NCBI GenBank assembly: GCA_000696115.1
Contig: JJOH01000108.1
Coordinates: forward strand, 88,448-152,447
DNA: 64,000 nt
Origin: Streptomyces olindensis
GTDB lineage: Bacteria > Actinomycetota > Actinomycetes > Streptomycetales > Streptomycetaceae
Direction of reading: 5' to 3'
Shown: positions 8,346 to 15,943 of the stretch, piece by piece
Position numbering within the stretch: the first letter of the stretch is position 1
How the letters are laid out: the number at the start of each line of letters is the position of its first letter
Translations under genes and position numbers: made by a program
The notes under the pieces: generated by a model
Database searches by the model: none
What the model was told of the DNA's origin: nothing
The model's input: the letters and a program-made list of their open reading frames with translations, nothing else

Positions 8346-9164
8346 ATGACCCGTCGTCCGCCCCGGCACACCCGCGTCCTCTCCTGCGCCCTCGCGGCGG
8401 GCACGCTCCTGGCCGGCGCCGCCTGCTCCGACGGCGGCGGCGAGGACGGCTCGCGCGTCACGGGCGTCACCGCGTCGCAGGTCGCCGGGGAGCGGCGGCA
8501 GACCCCCTCCCCCACCGCCACGCTCACCGAGCGCGGCGCACGGACCGCGCTGATCACCGAGGCGGACATCGAGGACGACTGGACCCAGGTGAAGCAGACG
8601 GAGGCCCAGAGCTGGCACGACAGCCTGCTCATCGGCAGGGTGGACGTCTCCGACTTCCTCACCGCCAAGGCCCAGGCCGCCGACTGCCAACGGCTCATGG
8701 ACTCCCTCTTCGACGACGATCTGCTGGGCAGGCCGTCGGGCGTGTCCGCGCTGCGCGGCTTCACGCAGGGCGACTCCCGCCTGCTGTACCAGGTCGCCTC
8801 CTACGACCGGATCCACCCGCAGAAGTCCTTGAACTGGCTGGCCTCCCTGCCGCGGGAGTGCGATCAGTTCACCGTGACCGACGGCCGTGAACAGCGCACC
8901 GTCCAGGTCGTCGCCACCTCGCCGCCCGCCGTGGGCGACGCCCGTGAGGGCCTGCGCGTGACGGTGCGGGGCCCCATCGGGGGCACGGAGGCCACCCTCA
9001 CCCTGGACGTCGCCGCCGTGCGCGTCGGCGACGACGCGATCACCGTCACGGCGGGCGGGCTCGACGGTGCCGAGCAGAACTCCGTCGAGCAGGCGGAGCG
9101 GCTCGGCACCCAGCGCCTGGAGGACGTCCTGGCCGGGCGGACGCCCGCCGCGAGCCCTGACTGA
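8346..9164 (+). CDS. Secreted lipoprotein of unknown function
   Basis: A 272-residue protein with a type II signal peptide: Arg-rich start, hydrophobic stretch, then lipobox LAGAAC with the lipidated Cys near residue 27. An acidic Gly/Asp spacer follows. The mature domain has two Cys residues (one in ADCQRL, one in RECDQF) that could pair. It resembles the broad group of actinobacterial surface lipoproteins without assigned function. It follows the two-component system on the same strand with a 111-base gap that includes a terminator, so it is probably transcribed separately. The Cys at 27 would anchor it to the outer face of the membrane. Confidence 0.75.
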   Translation: MTRRPPRHTRVLSCALAAGTLLAGAACSDGGGEDGSRVTGVTASQVAGERRQTPSPTATLTERGARTALITEADIEDDWTQVKQTEAQSWHDSLLIGRVDVSDFLTAKAQAADCQRLMDSLFDDDLLGRPSGVSALRGFTQGDSRLLYQVASYDRIHPQKSLNWLASLPRECDQFTVTDGREQRTVQVVATSPPAVGDAREGLRVTVRGPIGGTEATLTLDVAAVRVGDDAITVTAGGLDGAEQNSVEQAERLGTQRLEDVLAGRTPAASPD

Positions 9165-9201
9165 ACCACGTCGCAGGTCCGCGGCCGAACCACGTCGCAG
9201 G
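9163..9201. repeat. Two direct copies of a 15-bp motif, period 24
   Basis: GAACCACGTCGCAGG occurs at 9163-9177 and 9187-9201 immediately after the lipoprotein stop, with similar flanks (TCCGCGGCC/CCCGCTGCT). It is intergenic and of unknown role; it could be slippage or a regulatory duplicate. Confidence 0.6.
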
Positions 9202-9332
9202 CCCGCTGCTCGCTCCTGCCGCGCACCGACGGCTCCACCGGCTCTGCCGATTCCCGGGACAGCGTGATCAACGGGACGGCACAATGACGGCGATGGCCGG
9301 TTTCGGTCGCTCGTGCGAGGAGAGGAAGAGAC

Positions 9333-10145
9333 GTGAGTGAGAGCCACACCCCGCCGAGCGGCTCGGCGAGGCTGAACACCGGTGTGGCGCACAACGCGCG
9401 CGTGTGGAACTACTGGATCGGCGGCAAGGACAACTACGAGGTCGACCAGCAGGTCGGCGAGCACGTCGCCGGCATGTTCCCGATCATCCGGGACATCGCC
9501 CGGGCGGACAGGGAGTTCCTGGGCCGAGCCGTGTCCTACCTGGCCGGCGAGCGCGGAGTGCGGCAGTTCCTCGACATCGGCACGGGCCTGCCGACGGCGG
9601 ACAACACCCACGAGATCGCCCAGCGCATCGCGCCCGACGCACGGATCGTCTACGTCGACAACGACCCGATCGTGCTGGTGCACGCCCGCACCCTGCTGAC
9701 CGGCACCAGCGACGGCGCCACCGCATACATCGACGCCGACGTCCACGACCCGGACGCCATCATCGAGCGGGCGGGGCACACCCTCGACCTCACCCGGCCC
9801 GTCGCCGTGATGATGCTGGGCATCCTCAACTTCGTCCTGGACACCGACAAGGCCCGGGACATCGTGCGCCGGGTGATGGCCGCGGTCCCCTCCGGCAGCT
9901 TCCTGGTCCTCACCCACCCGACCTTCGACGACGAGCTCGGCGGCGCGGGCCAGATCCCGGCCATGAAGTTCTGGAACGAGAACGCCACTCCCCCGATCAC
10001 GGCCCGCAGCGGCACCGACATCGCCGCGTTCCTCGACGGTCTCGACCTGCTCGATCCGGGCATGGTGTCGTGCGGGCAGTGGCGCGCCGAGCCCGGCTCG
10101 GCCGTGCTGGTTCCGCAGTACGGCGCGGTGGCCGTGAAGCCCTGA
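9333..10145 (+). CDS. S-adenosyl methyltransferase, DUF574 (PF04672) family
   Basis: A 270-residue protein of the Streptomyces-expanded SAM-dependent methyltransferase family. It begins with the family's NTGVAHNARVWNYWIGGKDNYEVD region, has the SAM-binding RQFLDIGTGLPTADNTHEIA and the acidic IVYVDNDPIVL, and keeps the expected length. The natural substrate of the family is not established; some members sit in natural-product clusters. A purine-rich GAGGAGAGGAAGAG precedes the start. Neighbours do not define a pathway. Function beyond methyl transfer is unknown. Confidence 0.85.
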   Translation: MSESHTPPSGSARLNTGVAHNARVWNYWIGGKDNYEVDQQVGEHVAGMFPIIRDIARADREFLGRAVSYLAGERGVRQFLDIGTGLPTADNTHEIAQRIAPDARIVYVDNDPIVLVHARTLLTGTSDGATAYIDADVHDPDAIIERAGHTLDLTRPVAVMMLGILNFVLDTDKARDIVRRVMAAVPSGSFLVLTHPTFDDELGGAGQIPAMKFWNENATPPITARSGTDIAAFLDGLDLLDPGMVSCGQWRAEPGSAVLVPQYGAVAVKP

Positions 10146-10206
10146 GGCGTGTGGCCGGTCACAGTTCTCCTGGAGCGGCTACCCAGGAAGTCCACACGGC
10201 TGAAAG

Positions 10207-10212
10207 TATGAT
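10207..10212 (+). promoter_or_regulatory. -10 element TATGAT for a leaderless mRNA
   Basis: TATGAT matches the -10 consensus in five of six positions and ends 6 bases before the ATG at 10219, which would make the A of ATG the likely transcription start. No convincing -35 is seen. Confidence 0.45.
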
Positions 10213-10218
10213 CAAGCG

Positions 10219-10755
10219 ATGTCTGACATGACCGAAACCACGCCCGGCTGGCTGTCCTCCGACGAGTTGGAGATGGCGCGCGCCCGCATGCCGATCCTGT
10301 ACGTCGAGGCCGTCCCGGTACGCGTCGACGACAGCGGCGAAGTCACCAGCGTCGGCCTGCTGCTGCGCATCGGGCCCGACGGTACGGTCAGCCGGACGCT
10401 GGTCTCCGGTCGCGTACTGCACCACGAGCGCGTCCGTGACGCCCTGCTGCGCCATCTGGAGAAGGACCTCGGGCCGGTCGCCCTGCCGCGCGTCCCGGCC
10501 TCGCTCCAGCCGTTCACGGTCGCGGAGTACTTCCCGACCCAGGGCATCACCCCGTACCACGACCCCCGCCAGCACGCGGTGTCCCTGGCCTACATCGTGC
10601 CGGTGACGGGTGACTGCCGGCCCCGGCAGGACGCGCTGGACCTGGTGTGGTTCAGCCCGCTGGAGGCCCTGTCGGAGGCGGTGCAGAGCGAGATGCCGGG
10701 TGGGCACGGGGTACTGCTGAAGCAGGCGCTGGCGCACGCGGGCTGTGCGATCTGA
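10219..10755 (+). CDS. NUDIX-like protein (DUF4916 type)
   Basis: A 178-residue protein typical of actinobacteria. The sequence GWLSSDELEMARARMPILYVEAVPVR and AEYFPTQGITPYHDPRQHAVSLAYIVPVTGDC matches the family annotated as NUDIX hydrolase-like/DUF4916. The canonical NUDIX box (GX5EX7REUXEEXGU) is not recognisable, so hydrolase activity is doubtful. The ATG has no Shine-Dalgarno sequence but TATGAT lies 6 bases before it at 10207-10212, so the mRNA is probably leaderless. It is followed after 33 bases by the GH43 remnant. Confidence 0.75.
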   Translation: MSDMTETTPGWLSSDELEMARARMPILYVEAVPVRVDDSGEVTSVGLLLRIGPDGTVSRTLVSGRVLHHERVRDALLRHLEKDLGPVALPRVPASLQPFTVAEYFPTQGITPYHDPRQHAVSLAYIVPVTGDCRPRQDALDLVWFSPLEALSEAVQSEMPGGHGVLLKQALAHAGCAI

Positions 10756-10788
10756 CCGCTCGCGGCGGTGACGAGAGGATCTTCGCCG

Positions 10789-11516
10789 ATGCGGCTTCCC
10801 GACATGCCGCTGCACGATCCGTTCGTCGTCGCCGACGACGTGACGCGCACGTACCACCTCTACACGTCGAACGTCCCCTCCGTGTCGGGCGTCGACGGCA
10901 CCGGCACGATGGTCTACCGCAGTCGCGACCTGCGCGACTGGACGCACCCGGTCGTGGTGCTCCGGACGGCCGAGCAGGACGGGGTCTGGGCGACCGACGG
11001 CGCGTGGGCACCGGAGGTGCACGCGTGGGGCGGCAGGTACTACCTGTTCACGACGCTGCACGACGAGAGCAGGCCGCTCCCGGTCCCGCCGCCGAACCGG
11101 TGGGGCGTGCCGTTCCGCACCCCGACCCACATGCGCGGCACGATCACGGCGGTCTCCGACTCGCTGCTCGGCCCCTTCACCGTCCTCGACCCCTCGCGCC
11201 CGGTCCCGCCCGAGCACCTCATGACCCTCGACGGCACGCTGTACACCGACCCGGCCGGGCAGCCGTGGATGGTGTACGCGCACGAGTGGCTGCAGACCAT
11301 CGACGGCACGATGGAGGCGGTCCGGCTGACCCCGGACCCGTCCGGGACGGTCGGCGACCCGGTCCACCTCTTCTGTTCCGCACCTTCGACGGGCGGCTGA
11401 TGCTGATCCTGCACCGGCCCTTCGAGAACGCCCGCGGGAAGCTGTACGAGATGCGGCTCGACGGCCACGCGCTGGAGATCCTGCGTCGGCGCGACGACTT
11501 GGACGGCGGCGGCTGA
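10789..11516 (+). pseudogene. GH43-type glycoside hydrolase, broken by internal deletion and frameshift
   Basis: The 5' part (10789-about 11370) reads MRLPDMPLHDPFVVAD... through ATDGAWAPEVHAWGGRYYLFTT and GTLYTDPAGQPWMVYAHEW to GDPVHLF, a GH43 five-bladed-propeller pattern. The frame then meets a stop at 11398-11400. The authentic C-terminus, LFRTFDGRLMLILHRPF and ARGKLYEMR, is in another frame (to 11516). In intact family members these pieces are separated by roughly 80-100 residues, so a deletion joined HLF to LFRTFDG out of frame. A good ribosome-binding site (GAGAGGA) remains, which suggests recent decay. Original role: arabinoside or xyloside hydrolysis. Confidence 0.8.
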
Positions 11517-11547
11517 GCCGGACCGCGGCGGCTGCCGGGAAAGCAAT

Positions 11548-11579
11548 CAGCGGGCCTGCCGATGTCGGCAGACCCGCTG
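11548..11579 (-). terminator. Terminator hairpin downstream of tRNA-Pro
   Basis: CAGCGGGcCTGCCGA and TCGGCAGaCCCGCTG form a 15-bp stem with one mismatch and a TG loop, 10 bases beyond the 3' end of the tRNA. It may also stop transcription from the GH43 remnant. Confidence 0.75.
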
Positions 11580-11589
11580 GTCGACTCTG

Positions 11590-11663
<74 letters not shown>

Positions 11664-11761
11664 TTGCCCGTCTGACCTGGGGGTTTCCCCTGGCCGAACG
11701 CGCAGGGAAACAATACCGCACTCGCACCGGTGATCGCGCATCCGTTTCTCGCGGGTGCCGC

Positions 11762-11792
11762 TTGACCTCAACATTGGTTGAGGTTGCACGCT
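11762..11792 (+). promoter_or_regulatory. SoxR/MerR-type box in a 19-bp-spaced promoter
   Basis: A perfect palindrome ACCTCAACattgGTTGAGGT (11765-11784) contains CCTCAA-N6-TTGAGG, the layout of the SoxR box. It overlaps a -35 TTGACC at 11762 and sits in a 19-base spacer before a possible -10 CACGCT at 11787. Long spacers are typical of MerR-family-activated promoters. The start codon is 7 bases after the -10. Confidence 0.7.
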
Positions 11793-11799
11793 CGTCGTC

Positions 11800-12504
11800 A
11801 TGACCAACGCGACGCACACGTACACGTACCGGTACGCCGACCTGCCGGGGCTGATGGCCCTGATGACCGGCGACGAGAAGCACGGCCCGGCCGCGACGTC
11901 CACGCTGGACGTGCTGTGGGTGCTCTACGACCGGGTGCTGCGGGTGAGCCCGGAGAGGACGGCCGACCCGGAGCGGGACCGTTTCCTGCTGTCGAAGGGA
12001 CACGGGCCGATGGCGTACTACGCCGTACTGGCCGGCAAGGGCTTCCTGCCGGTGGAGTGGCTGCCGGGGTTCGGCTCGTACGACTCCCCGCTCGGCCACC
12101 ACCCGGACCGCACGCTCGTGCCGGGGGCCGAGATCGGGAGCGGCTCGCTGGGGCACGGGCTGCCGATCGCCGTCGGCACGGCGCTGGGGCTGCGCGCCCA
12201 GGGCCTCGACGAGCCGCGGGTGTGGACGCTCGTCGGGGACGCCGAGCTGGACGAGGGCAGCAACCACGAGGCGATCGCCTTCGCCGGGCCCGCCGGACTC
12301 GACCGGCTGCACACGGTCGTCATCGACAACTCCTCGGCGACGTACGCCCGTCCCGGCGGGATCGCCGCCCGTTTCGAGGCCGCGGGCTGGTCCGCGCTGA
12401 CCGTCGACGGCCGTGACCACGAGGCGCTGTACGCCGCCTTCACCGCGCCGCACCCGGGCCGCCCGCACGTGGTGGTGGCCCGCGTCGAGCCGAAGTCCGT
12501 CTGA
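11800..12504 (+). CDS. Transketolase, N-terminal (TPP-binding) subunit
   Basis: A 234-residue stand-alone N-terminal half of transketolase. It has LSKGHGPMAYYAVLAGKGF, the GSGSLGHGLPIAVGTALG loop and the TPP motif GDAELDEGSNHEA with NSSATYA. With the C-terminal subunit encoded 44 bases downstream it should transfer two-carbon ketol units between sugar phosphates. No Shine-Dalgarno precedes the ATG, but promoter elements end 7 bases before it, so the mRNA is probably leaderless and controlled by a SoxR/MerR-type activator. A redox-linked pentose-phosphate role is inference. Confidence 0.88.
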   Translation: MTNATHTYTYRYADLPGLMALMTGDEKHGPAATSTLDVLWVLYDRVLRVSPERTADPERDRFLLSKGHGPMAYYAVLAGKGFLPVEWLPGFGSYDSPLGHHPDRTLVPGAEIGSGSLGHGLPIAVGTALGLRAQGLDEPRVWTLVGDAELDEGSNHEAIAFAGPAGLDRLHTVVIDNSSATYARPGGIAARFEAAGWSALTVDGRDHEALYAAFTAPHPGRPHVVVARVEPKSV

Positions 12505-12548
12505 CCCCCGACCCCCGACTCCCGACCCCACGGAAGGAATCCGTACCC

Positions 12549-13466
12549 ATGGACACCATGCGTGACCGTTTCGCCCCTGTCGTCTCCCGGCTGCTCGACG
12601 AGGACCCCCGGGTCGCCGTGGTCCTCGCCGAGATCGGCGTGGACGGCTTCAGCGAGGCCGCCCGCCGCCATCCCGACCGGGTCGTCAACGTCGGCATCCG
12701 CGAGCAGCTCCTCGTCGGCGCGGCGGCGGGGCTGGCGCTGACCGGGCTGCGGCCCGTCGTGCACACCTTCGCCAGCTTCCTCGTGGAGCGGCCCTTCGAG
12801 CAGGTCAAGCTGGATCTCGGACACCAGGACGCGGGCGCGGTGCTGGTGAGCGCCGCCGCCTCCTTCGACTGGCCCGCCGGGGGCTACACCCACATGGCGC
12901 CCGGCGACGTGGCCCTCCTCGACACCCTGGACGGCTGGACCGTCCACGTCCCGGGCCACCCGGACGAGGCCGAGACGCTGCTGCGGCACGCGGTCGCCGC
13001 GGGCGACGACAAGGTGTACGTACGGCTGTCCCTGCAGTCCAACAGCCTTGCGCTGCCGGTGGACGGGGAGCGCTTCCGCACCGTCCGCGAGGGGCGCTCC
13101 GGTGTGGTGGTCGCGGTGGGGCCGACGCTCGACGCGGTGCTCGCCGCCACCGAGGGCCTGGACGTCACCGTGCTGTACGCGACGACCGTCCGCCCCTTCG
13201 ACGGGGCCGCCCTGCGCCGCGCCACCGAGACGGCCGGGACGGACGTCGTCCTGGTCGAGCCCTATCTGGCGGGCACGTCGACGGCCGCCGCGAACGACGC
13301 GCTGTCCGATGTGCCGCACCGGGTGCTCGGGCTGGGCGTGGGCCGGCGCGAACTGCGGCGGTACGGGCAGCTGGAGGAGCACGTCGCCGCCCACGGGCTC
13401 GACGCCCGGTCGCTGCGGGAGCGCGTCGGGAGCTTCCTCGGGGCAGGGGCGGCCGCTGTCGCGTGA
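12549..13466 (+). CDS. Transketolase, C-terminal subunit
   Basis: A 305-residue protein with the pyrimidine-binding domain (residues ~10-170; NVGIREQLLVGAAAGLALTG contains the catalytic Glu that activates TPP) and the C-terminal transketolase domain (~175-300). Split transketolases of this kind are common in actinobacteria and archaea and form a heterotetramer with the N-terminal subunit. GGAAGGA lies about 10 bases before the ATG. It ends 13 bases from the convergent YjbR gene, with no obvious terminator between. Confidence 0.88.
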   Translation: MDTMRDRFAPVVSRLLDEDPRVAVVLAEIGVDGFSEAARRHPDRVVNVGIREQLLVGAAAGLALTGLRPVVHTFASFLVERPFEQVKLDLGHQDAGAVLVSAAASFDWPAGGYTHMAPGDVALLDTLDGWTVHVPGHPDEAETLLRHAVAAGDDKVYVRLSLQSNSLALPVDGERFRTVREGRSGVVVAVGPTLDAVLAATEGLDVTVLYATTVRPFDGAALRRATETAGTDVVLVEPYLAGTSTAAANDALSDVPHRVLGLGVGRRELRRYGQLEEHVAAHGLDARSLRERVGSFLGAGAAAVA

Positions 13467-13479
13467 GCGCCGGAGGGTG

Positions 13480-13845
13480 TCACTCCGCCGGAAGGCCCAG
13501 CCGGGGATGTGCCTCCAGGAGCCGCGTCGGGGCCGCCTGGCGCCAGGAGTCGGTGAGGATGTCCCGCAGTTCGGCCTCGTCCTCGAGCGCGTCGAGCCGG
13601 GCCCGGACCCAGGCGAACTGCGCCTCGTGGTCCGCGATCCAGAACTTGCCCGGCTCGGCGAGCACCAGTTCGTCCCGCTCCACCTTGGGGCAGCGCACGG
13701 CGATGGACGTCTCGTCCTCCGGCAGCGTGGCGAACATCTTGCCCGCGACCCGGAACGTGGGCATGCTCCAGGCGATCTTCTCCGTCGTGTCCGGCAGGGA
13801 CAGGGCGATCCGTCGTACGTCTTCGGCATCCGGCATGGCAGGCAC
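13480..13845 (-). CDS. MmcQ/YjbR-family protein
   Basis: A protein of about 121 residues with the YjbR/CyaY-like fold pattern: EDVRRIALSLPDTTEKIAWSMPTFRVAGKMFATL, then a core with KVERDELV and WVRARLDAL. Family members are small, possibly DNA-binding, and usually of unknown role. I favour a GTG start at 13845 because GGGAGA is 4-5 bases upstream; ATG 13836 is the alternative. It follows the GNAT gene by about 20 bases on the same strand and may share its operon. Confidence 0.8.
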   Translation of the reverse strand: MPAMPDAEDVRRIALSLPDTTEKIAWSMPTFRVAGKMFATLPEDETSIAVRCPKVERDELVLAEPGKFWIADHEAQFAWVRARLDALEDEAELRDILTDSWRQAAPTRLLEAHPRLGLPAE

Positions 13846-13866
13846 GGTATCTCCCGCCACTGACAA

Positions 13867-14394
13867 TCACCTGGTGGGAGCGGTCGCCGGCACGTGCTTG
13901 TAGTAGATCGTCGTCGGCCGGAGCACTCCGTCGGGGCGCGCCGCGTAGTCGGGGATCGCGCCGATCGCGGTCCAGCCGGCGGACCGGTACAGGTGCTCGG
14001 CCGGGCTGCCGGTCTCGGTGTCCAGGTGAAGCAGGGTGATGCCGGCCGCCGCGGCGGCGTCCTCCGCGGTGGCCAGGAGCGCGCGTCCGAGGCCCCGCCC
14101 CCGGGCCTCCCGGCGCACCATGAGCTTCACGACCTCGGCGCGGTGGCGGCTGTTGGTCTTGCCGGAGAAGGCCAGGCTCACCGTGCCCAGTACGCGGTCC
14201 CCGTCGCGGGCCGCCCAGACGGCGAGCCGGCCCGCCGCCACGTCGGCGGCCCGCTCCTGCCACCAGGCCAGGGCCTCCGCGCGGTCGAGCGGGGCGAGGA
14301 AACCGACCGAGGCGCCGCCGTCGACGGTGTCGGCCAACAGGTCCGCCAACGCCCCGGCATGACGCCGCAGCCGGGTTTCGTCCAGACGGATCAC
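13867..14394 (-). CDS. GNAT-family N-acetyltransferase
   Basis: A 175-residue acetyltransferase. Motif A is VVKLMVRREARGRGLGRALLATAEDAA, the acetyl-CoA pyrophosphate loop (RGRGLG), followed by HLDTETGSPAEHLYRSAGWTAIG. The GTG start overlaps the stop of the XRE-cupin gene in GTGA. The pair regulator plus acetyltransferase is often a self-controlled detoxification or modification unit. Substrate unknown; the closing segment PTTIYYKHV is typical of amine- or antibiotic-directed members but not diagnostic. Confidence 0.85.
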   Translation of the reverse strand: MIRLDETRLRRHAGALADLLADTVDGGASVGFLAPLDRAEALAWWQERAADVAAGRLAVWAARDGDRVLGTVSLAFSGKTNSRHRAEVVKLMVRREARGRGLGRALLATAEDAAAAAGITLLHLDTETGSPAEHLYRSAGWTAIGAIPDYAARPDGVLRPTTIYYKHVPATAPTR

Positions 14395-14963
14395 GGCCGC
14401 ACCACCGCCAGCAGGTACCGGGCGCCCTCGGGGGCGGCACACCGGAACCGGGTCGGCCCCCACACGCGCATCCGCAGGCAGTCACCGGTGCCCAGGTGGT
14501 GTGCGGTGTCCTGCGCGGTCACCTCCAGGGCCCCTTCGAGCACCCAGATGTGCTGCTCCAGGCCGGCCACCGGAGGGCGGTCGTAGGCGAGGTCGGCGCC
14601 GGCGGTGAGCCGTCCCTCGACGAGTTCGCCGCGCAGCCCCGGGTGCGGTGGGGACACGGACCGCCGTACGAAGCCGGAGGCCCGGTCCTGCCACTCGGGC
14701 TGGTCGGCGGTGCGCACCACGGGTGCCGGCTCGGCCTCGACCTCGCTGAGGAGCTGGGACATGGTCCGGCCGTAGACGGCGCACAGGCGGTTCAGGAGCG
14801 AGGCCGTGGGGCTGATCTCGGCCCGCTCGGCACGGGAGAGGGTGGACCGGCTCACTCCGCTGCGGTCGGCCAACTCGCCAAGGGAATAGCCGTGTTGGGC
14901 TCGCAGCTCGGCCAGGCGGGCACCCAGCCTGGTGTCGACGGGGTCCAACTCGTCGCTTCTCAT
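14391..14963 (-). CDS. XRE-family regulator with C-terminal cupin, GNAT partner
   Basis: A 190-residue regulator with a helix-turn-helix at residues ~12-65 (YSLGELADRSGVSRSTLSRAE) and a cupin at ~120-185 (EQHIWVLEGALEVTAQD, GTGDCLRMRVWGPTRF). It starts at ATG 14963, inside a 33-bp perfect palindrome and without a Shine-Dalgarno sequence, so the message may be leaderless and the operator may cover the start. It is coupled to the acetyltransferase gene and probably regulates both. The gap to the upstream LysR gene is only 46 bases. Confidence 0.86.
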   Translation of the reverse strand: MRSDELDPVDTRLGARLAELRAQHGYSLGELADRSGVSRSTLSRAERAEISPTASLLNRLCAVYGRTMSQLLSEVEAEPAPVVRTADQPEWQDRASGFVRRSVSPPHPGLRGELVEGRLTAGADLAYDRPPVAGLEQHIWVLEGALEVTAQDTAHHLGTGDCLRMRVWGPTRFRCAAPEGARYLLAVVRP

Positions 14964-14990
14964 ATCCGGGACGCTATCCCGGATATGAGA
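14958..14990 (-). promoter_or_regulatory. 33-bp perfect palindrome over the XRE-cupin start codon
   Basis: TCTCATATCCGGGA, a 5-base spacer, and its exact complement TCCCGGATATGAGA. The ATG of the regulator gene lies in one arm, and TAGCGT in the spacer/arm is 7 bases before the ATG, which fits a leaderless -10. This is a strong candidate operator. Confidence 0.7.
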
Positions 14991-15009
14991 CGAGCGCGTT
15001 AAGGAGTCC

Positions 15010-15912
15010 TCACATCGGGGCCACCGCGCTCAGCGCGTCCAGCACCGGCCGGATGAGCGGGTGCTCCTCGGCTCCCCGGCGTACGGCGGCGAAGACCCGG
15101 CGCGTGGGGGGCGTGCCGTCGACGGGGCGGACGACCACTCGGGCGAGGTCCATGCCGCGCAGCGCCGAGCGCGGTACGAGGGCCACACCGGCATCGGCCG
15201 AGGCGAGGGCGACGACCGCGCGGAAGTCGTCCGAGGAGTGCTCCATGCGGGGTTGGAAACCGGCGTTCTCGCAGGCCAGGACCACCACGTCATGGCAGGG
15301 GTTGCCGGGGTAGGGGCCGATCCAGCAGTCCTTGGCCAGTTCGGCGAGCGGCACCTCGGCCGCGTCGGCCAGGCGGTGGCCGACCGGGACGACCGCGTCG
15401 AAGGGCTCCGCGTACAGCGGTACGTGGGCCAGCCGGGGGTCGTCGGCGGGCGGGGCGCCGCGGTACTCAACCGCGACGGCGACGTCCACCTGCCGGTCCA
15501 GCACCATCGGCAGGCTGGCGTCGCCCTCGGCATCCTGGACGCGGATGCGGATGCCGGGCGCCGACTCGGCGAGGCGGGCCACCGCGGGCGCCACGACCAG
15601 GACGATCCCGGTGGCGAAGGAGGCGACCGTGACGGTGCCGGCCGCTCCCGAGCTGTAGGCGGCGAGCTCGGCCTCGGCGCGCTCCAGCTGGGCGAGGACC
15701 GCGTTGGTGTGGCTGAGCAGGATCTCGCCGGCCGGGGTGAGCCGTACGCCCTTGGCGCCGCGCTCGACGAGCCGGTGGCCGGTCTCCTGCTCCAGCGCGG
15801 CGAGCTGCTGGGAGACGGCCGACGGGGTCAGGTACAGCGCGGCGGCAGCCGCCGTCACCGTGCGGTGGTCGGCCACCGCACGGAGGATGTGGAGCCGCCG
15901 CGCCTCGATCAT
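15010..15912 (-). CDS. LysR-family transcriptional regulator
   Basis: A 300-residue LysR regulator: winged helix-turn-helix at residues 1-60 (RRLHILRAVADHRTVTAAAAALYLTPSAVSQQLAAL) and a periplasmic-binding-like effector domain at ~88-295. ATG 15912 gives the expected family length. It lies 31 bases downstream of kbl on the same strand, so it may be cotranscribed with tdh-kbl and could respond to a threonine or glycine metabolite; the link is only positional. Confidence 0.88.
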   Translation of the reverse strand: MIEARRLHILRAVADHRTVTAAAAALYLTPSAVSQQLAALEQETGHRLVERGAKGVRLTPAGEILLSHTNAVLAQLERAEAELAAYSSGAAGTVTVASFATGIVLVVAPAVARLAESAPGIRIRVQDAEGDASLPMVLDRQVDVAVAVEYRGAPPADDPRLAHVPLYAEPFDAVVPVGHRLADAAEVPLAELAKDCWIGPYPGNPCHDVVVLACENAGFQPRMEHSSDDFRAVVALASADAGVALVPRSALRGMDLARVVVRPVDGTPPTRRVFAAVRRGAEEHPLIRPVLDALSAVAPM

Positions 15913-15943
15913 GCGATCGATTCTCTCAGGTCACCGCTGCTTC

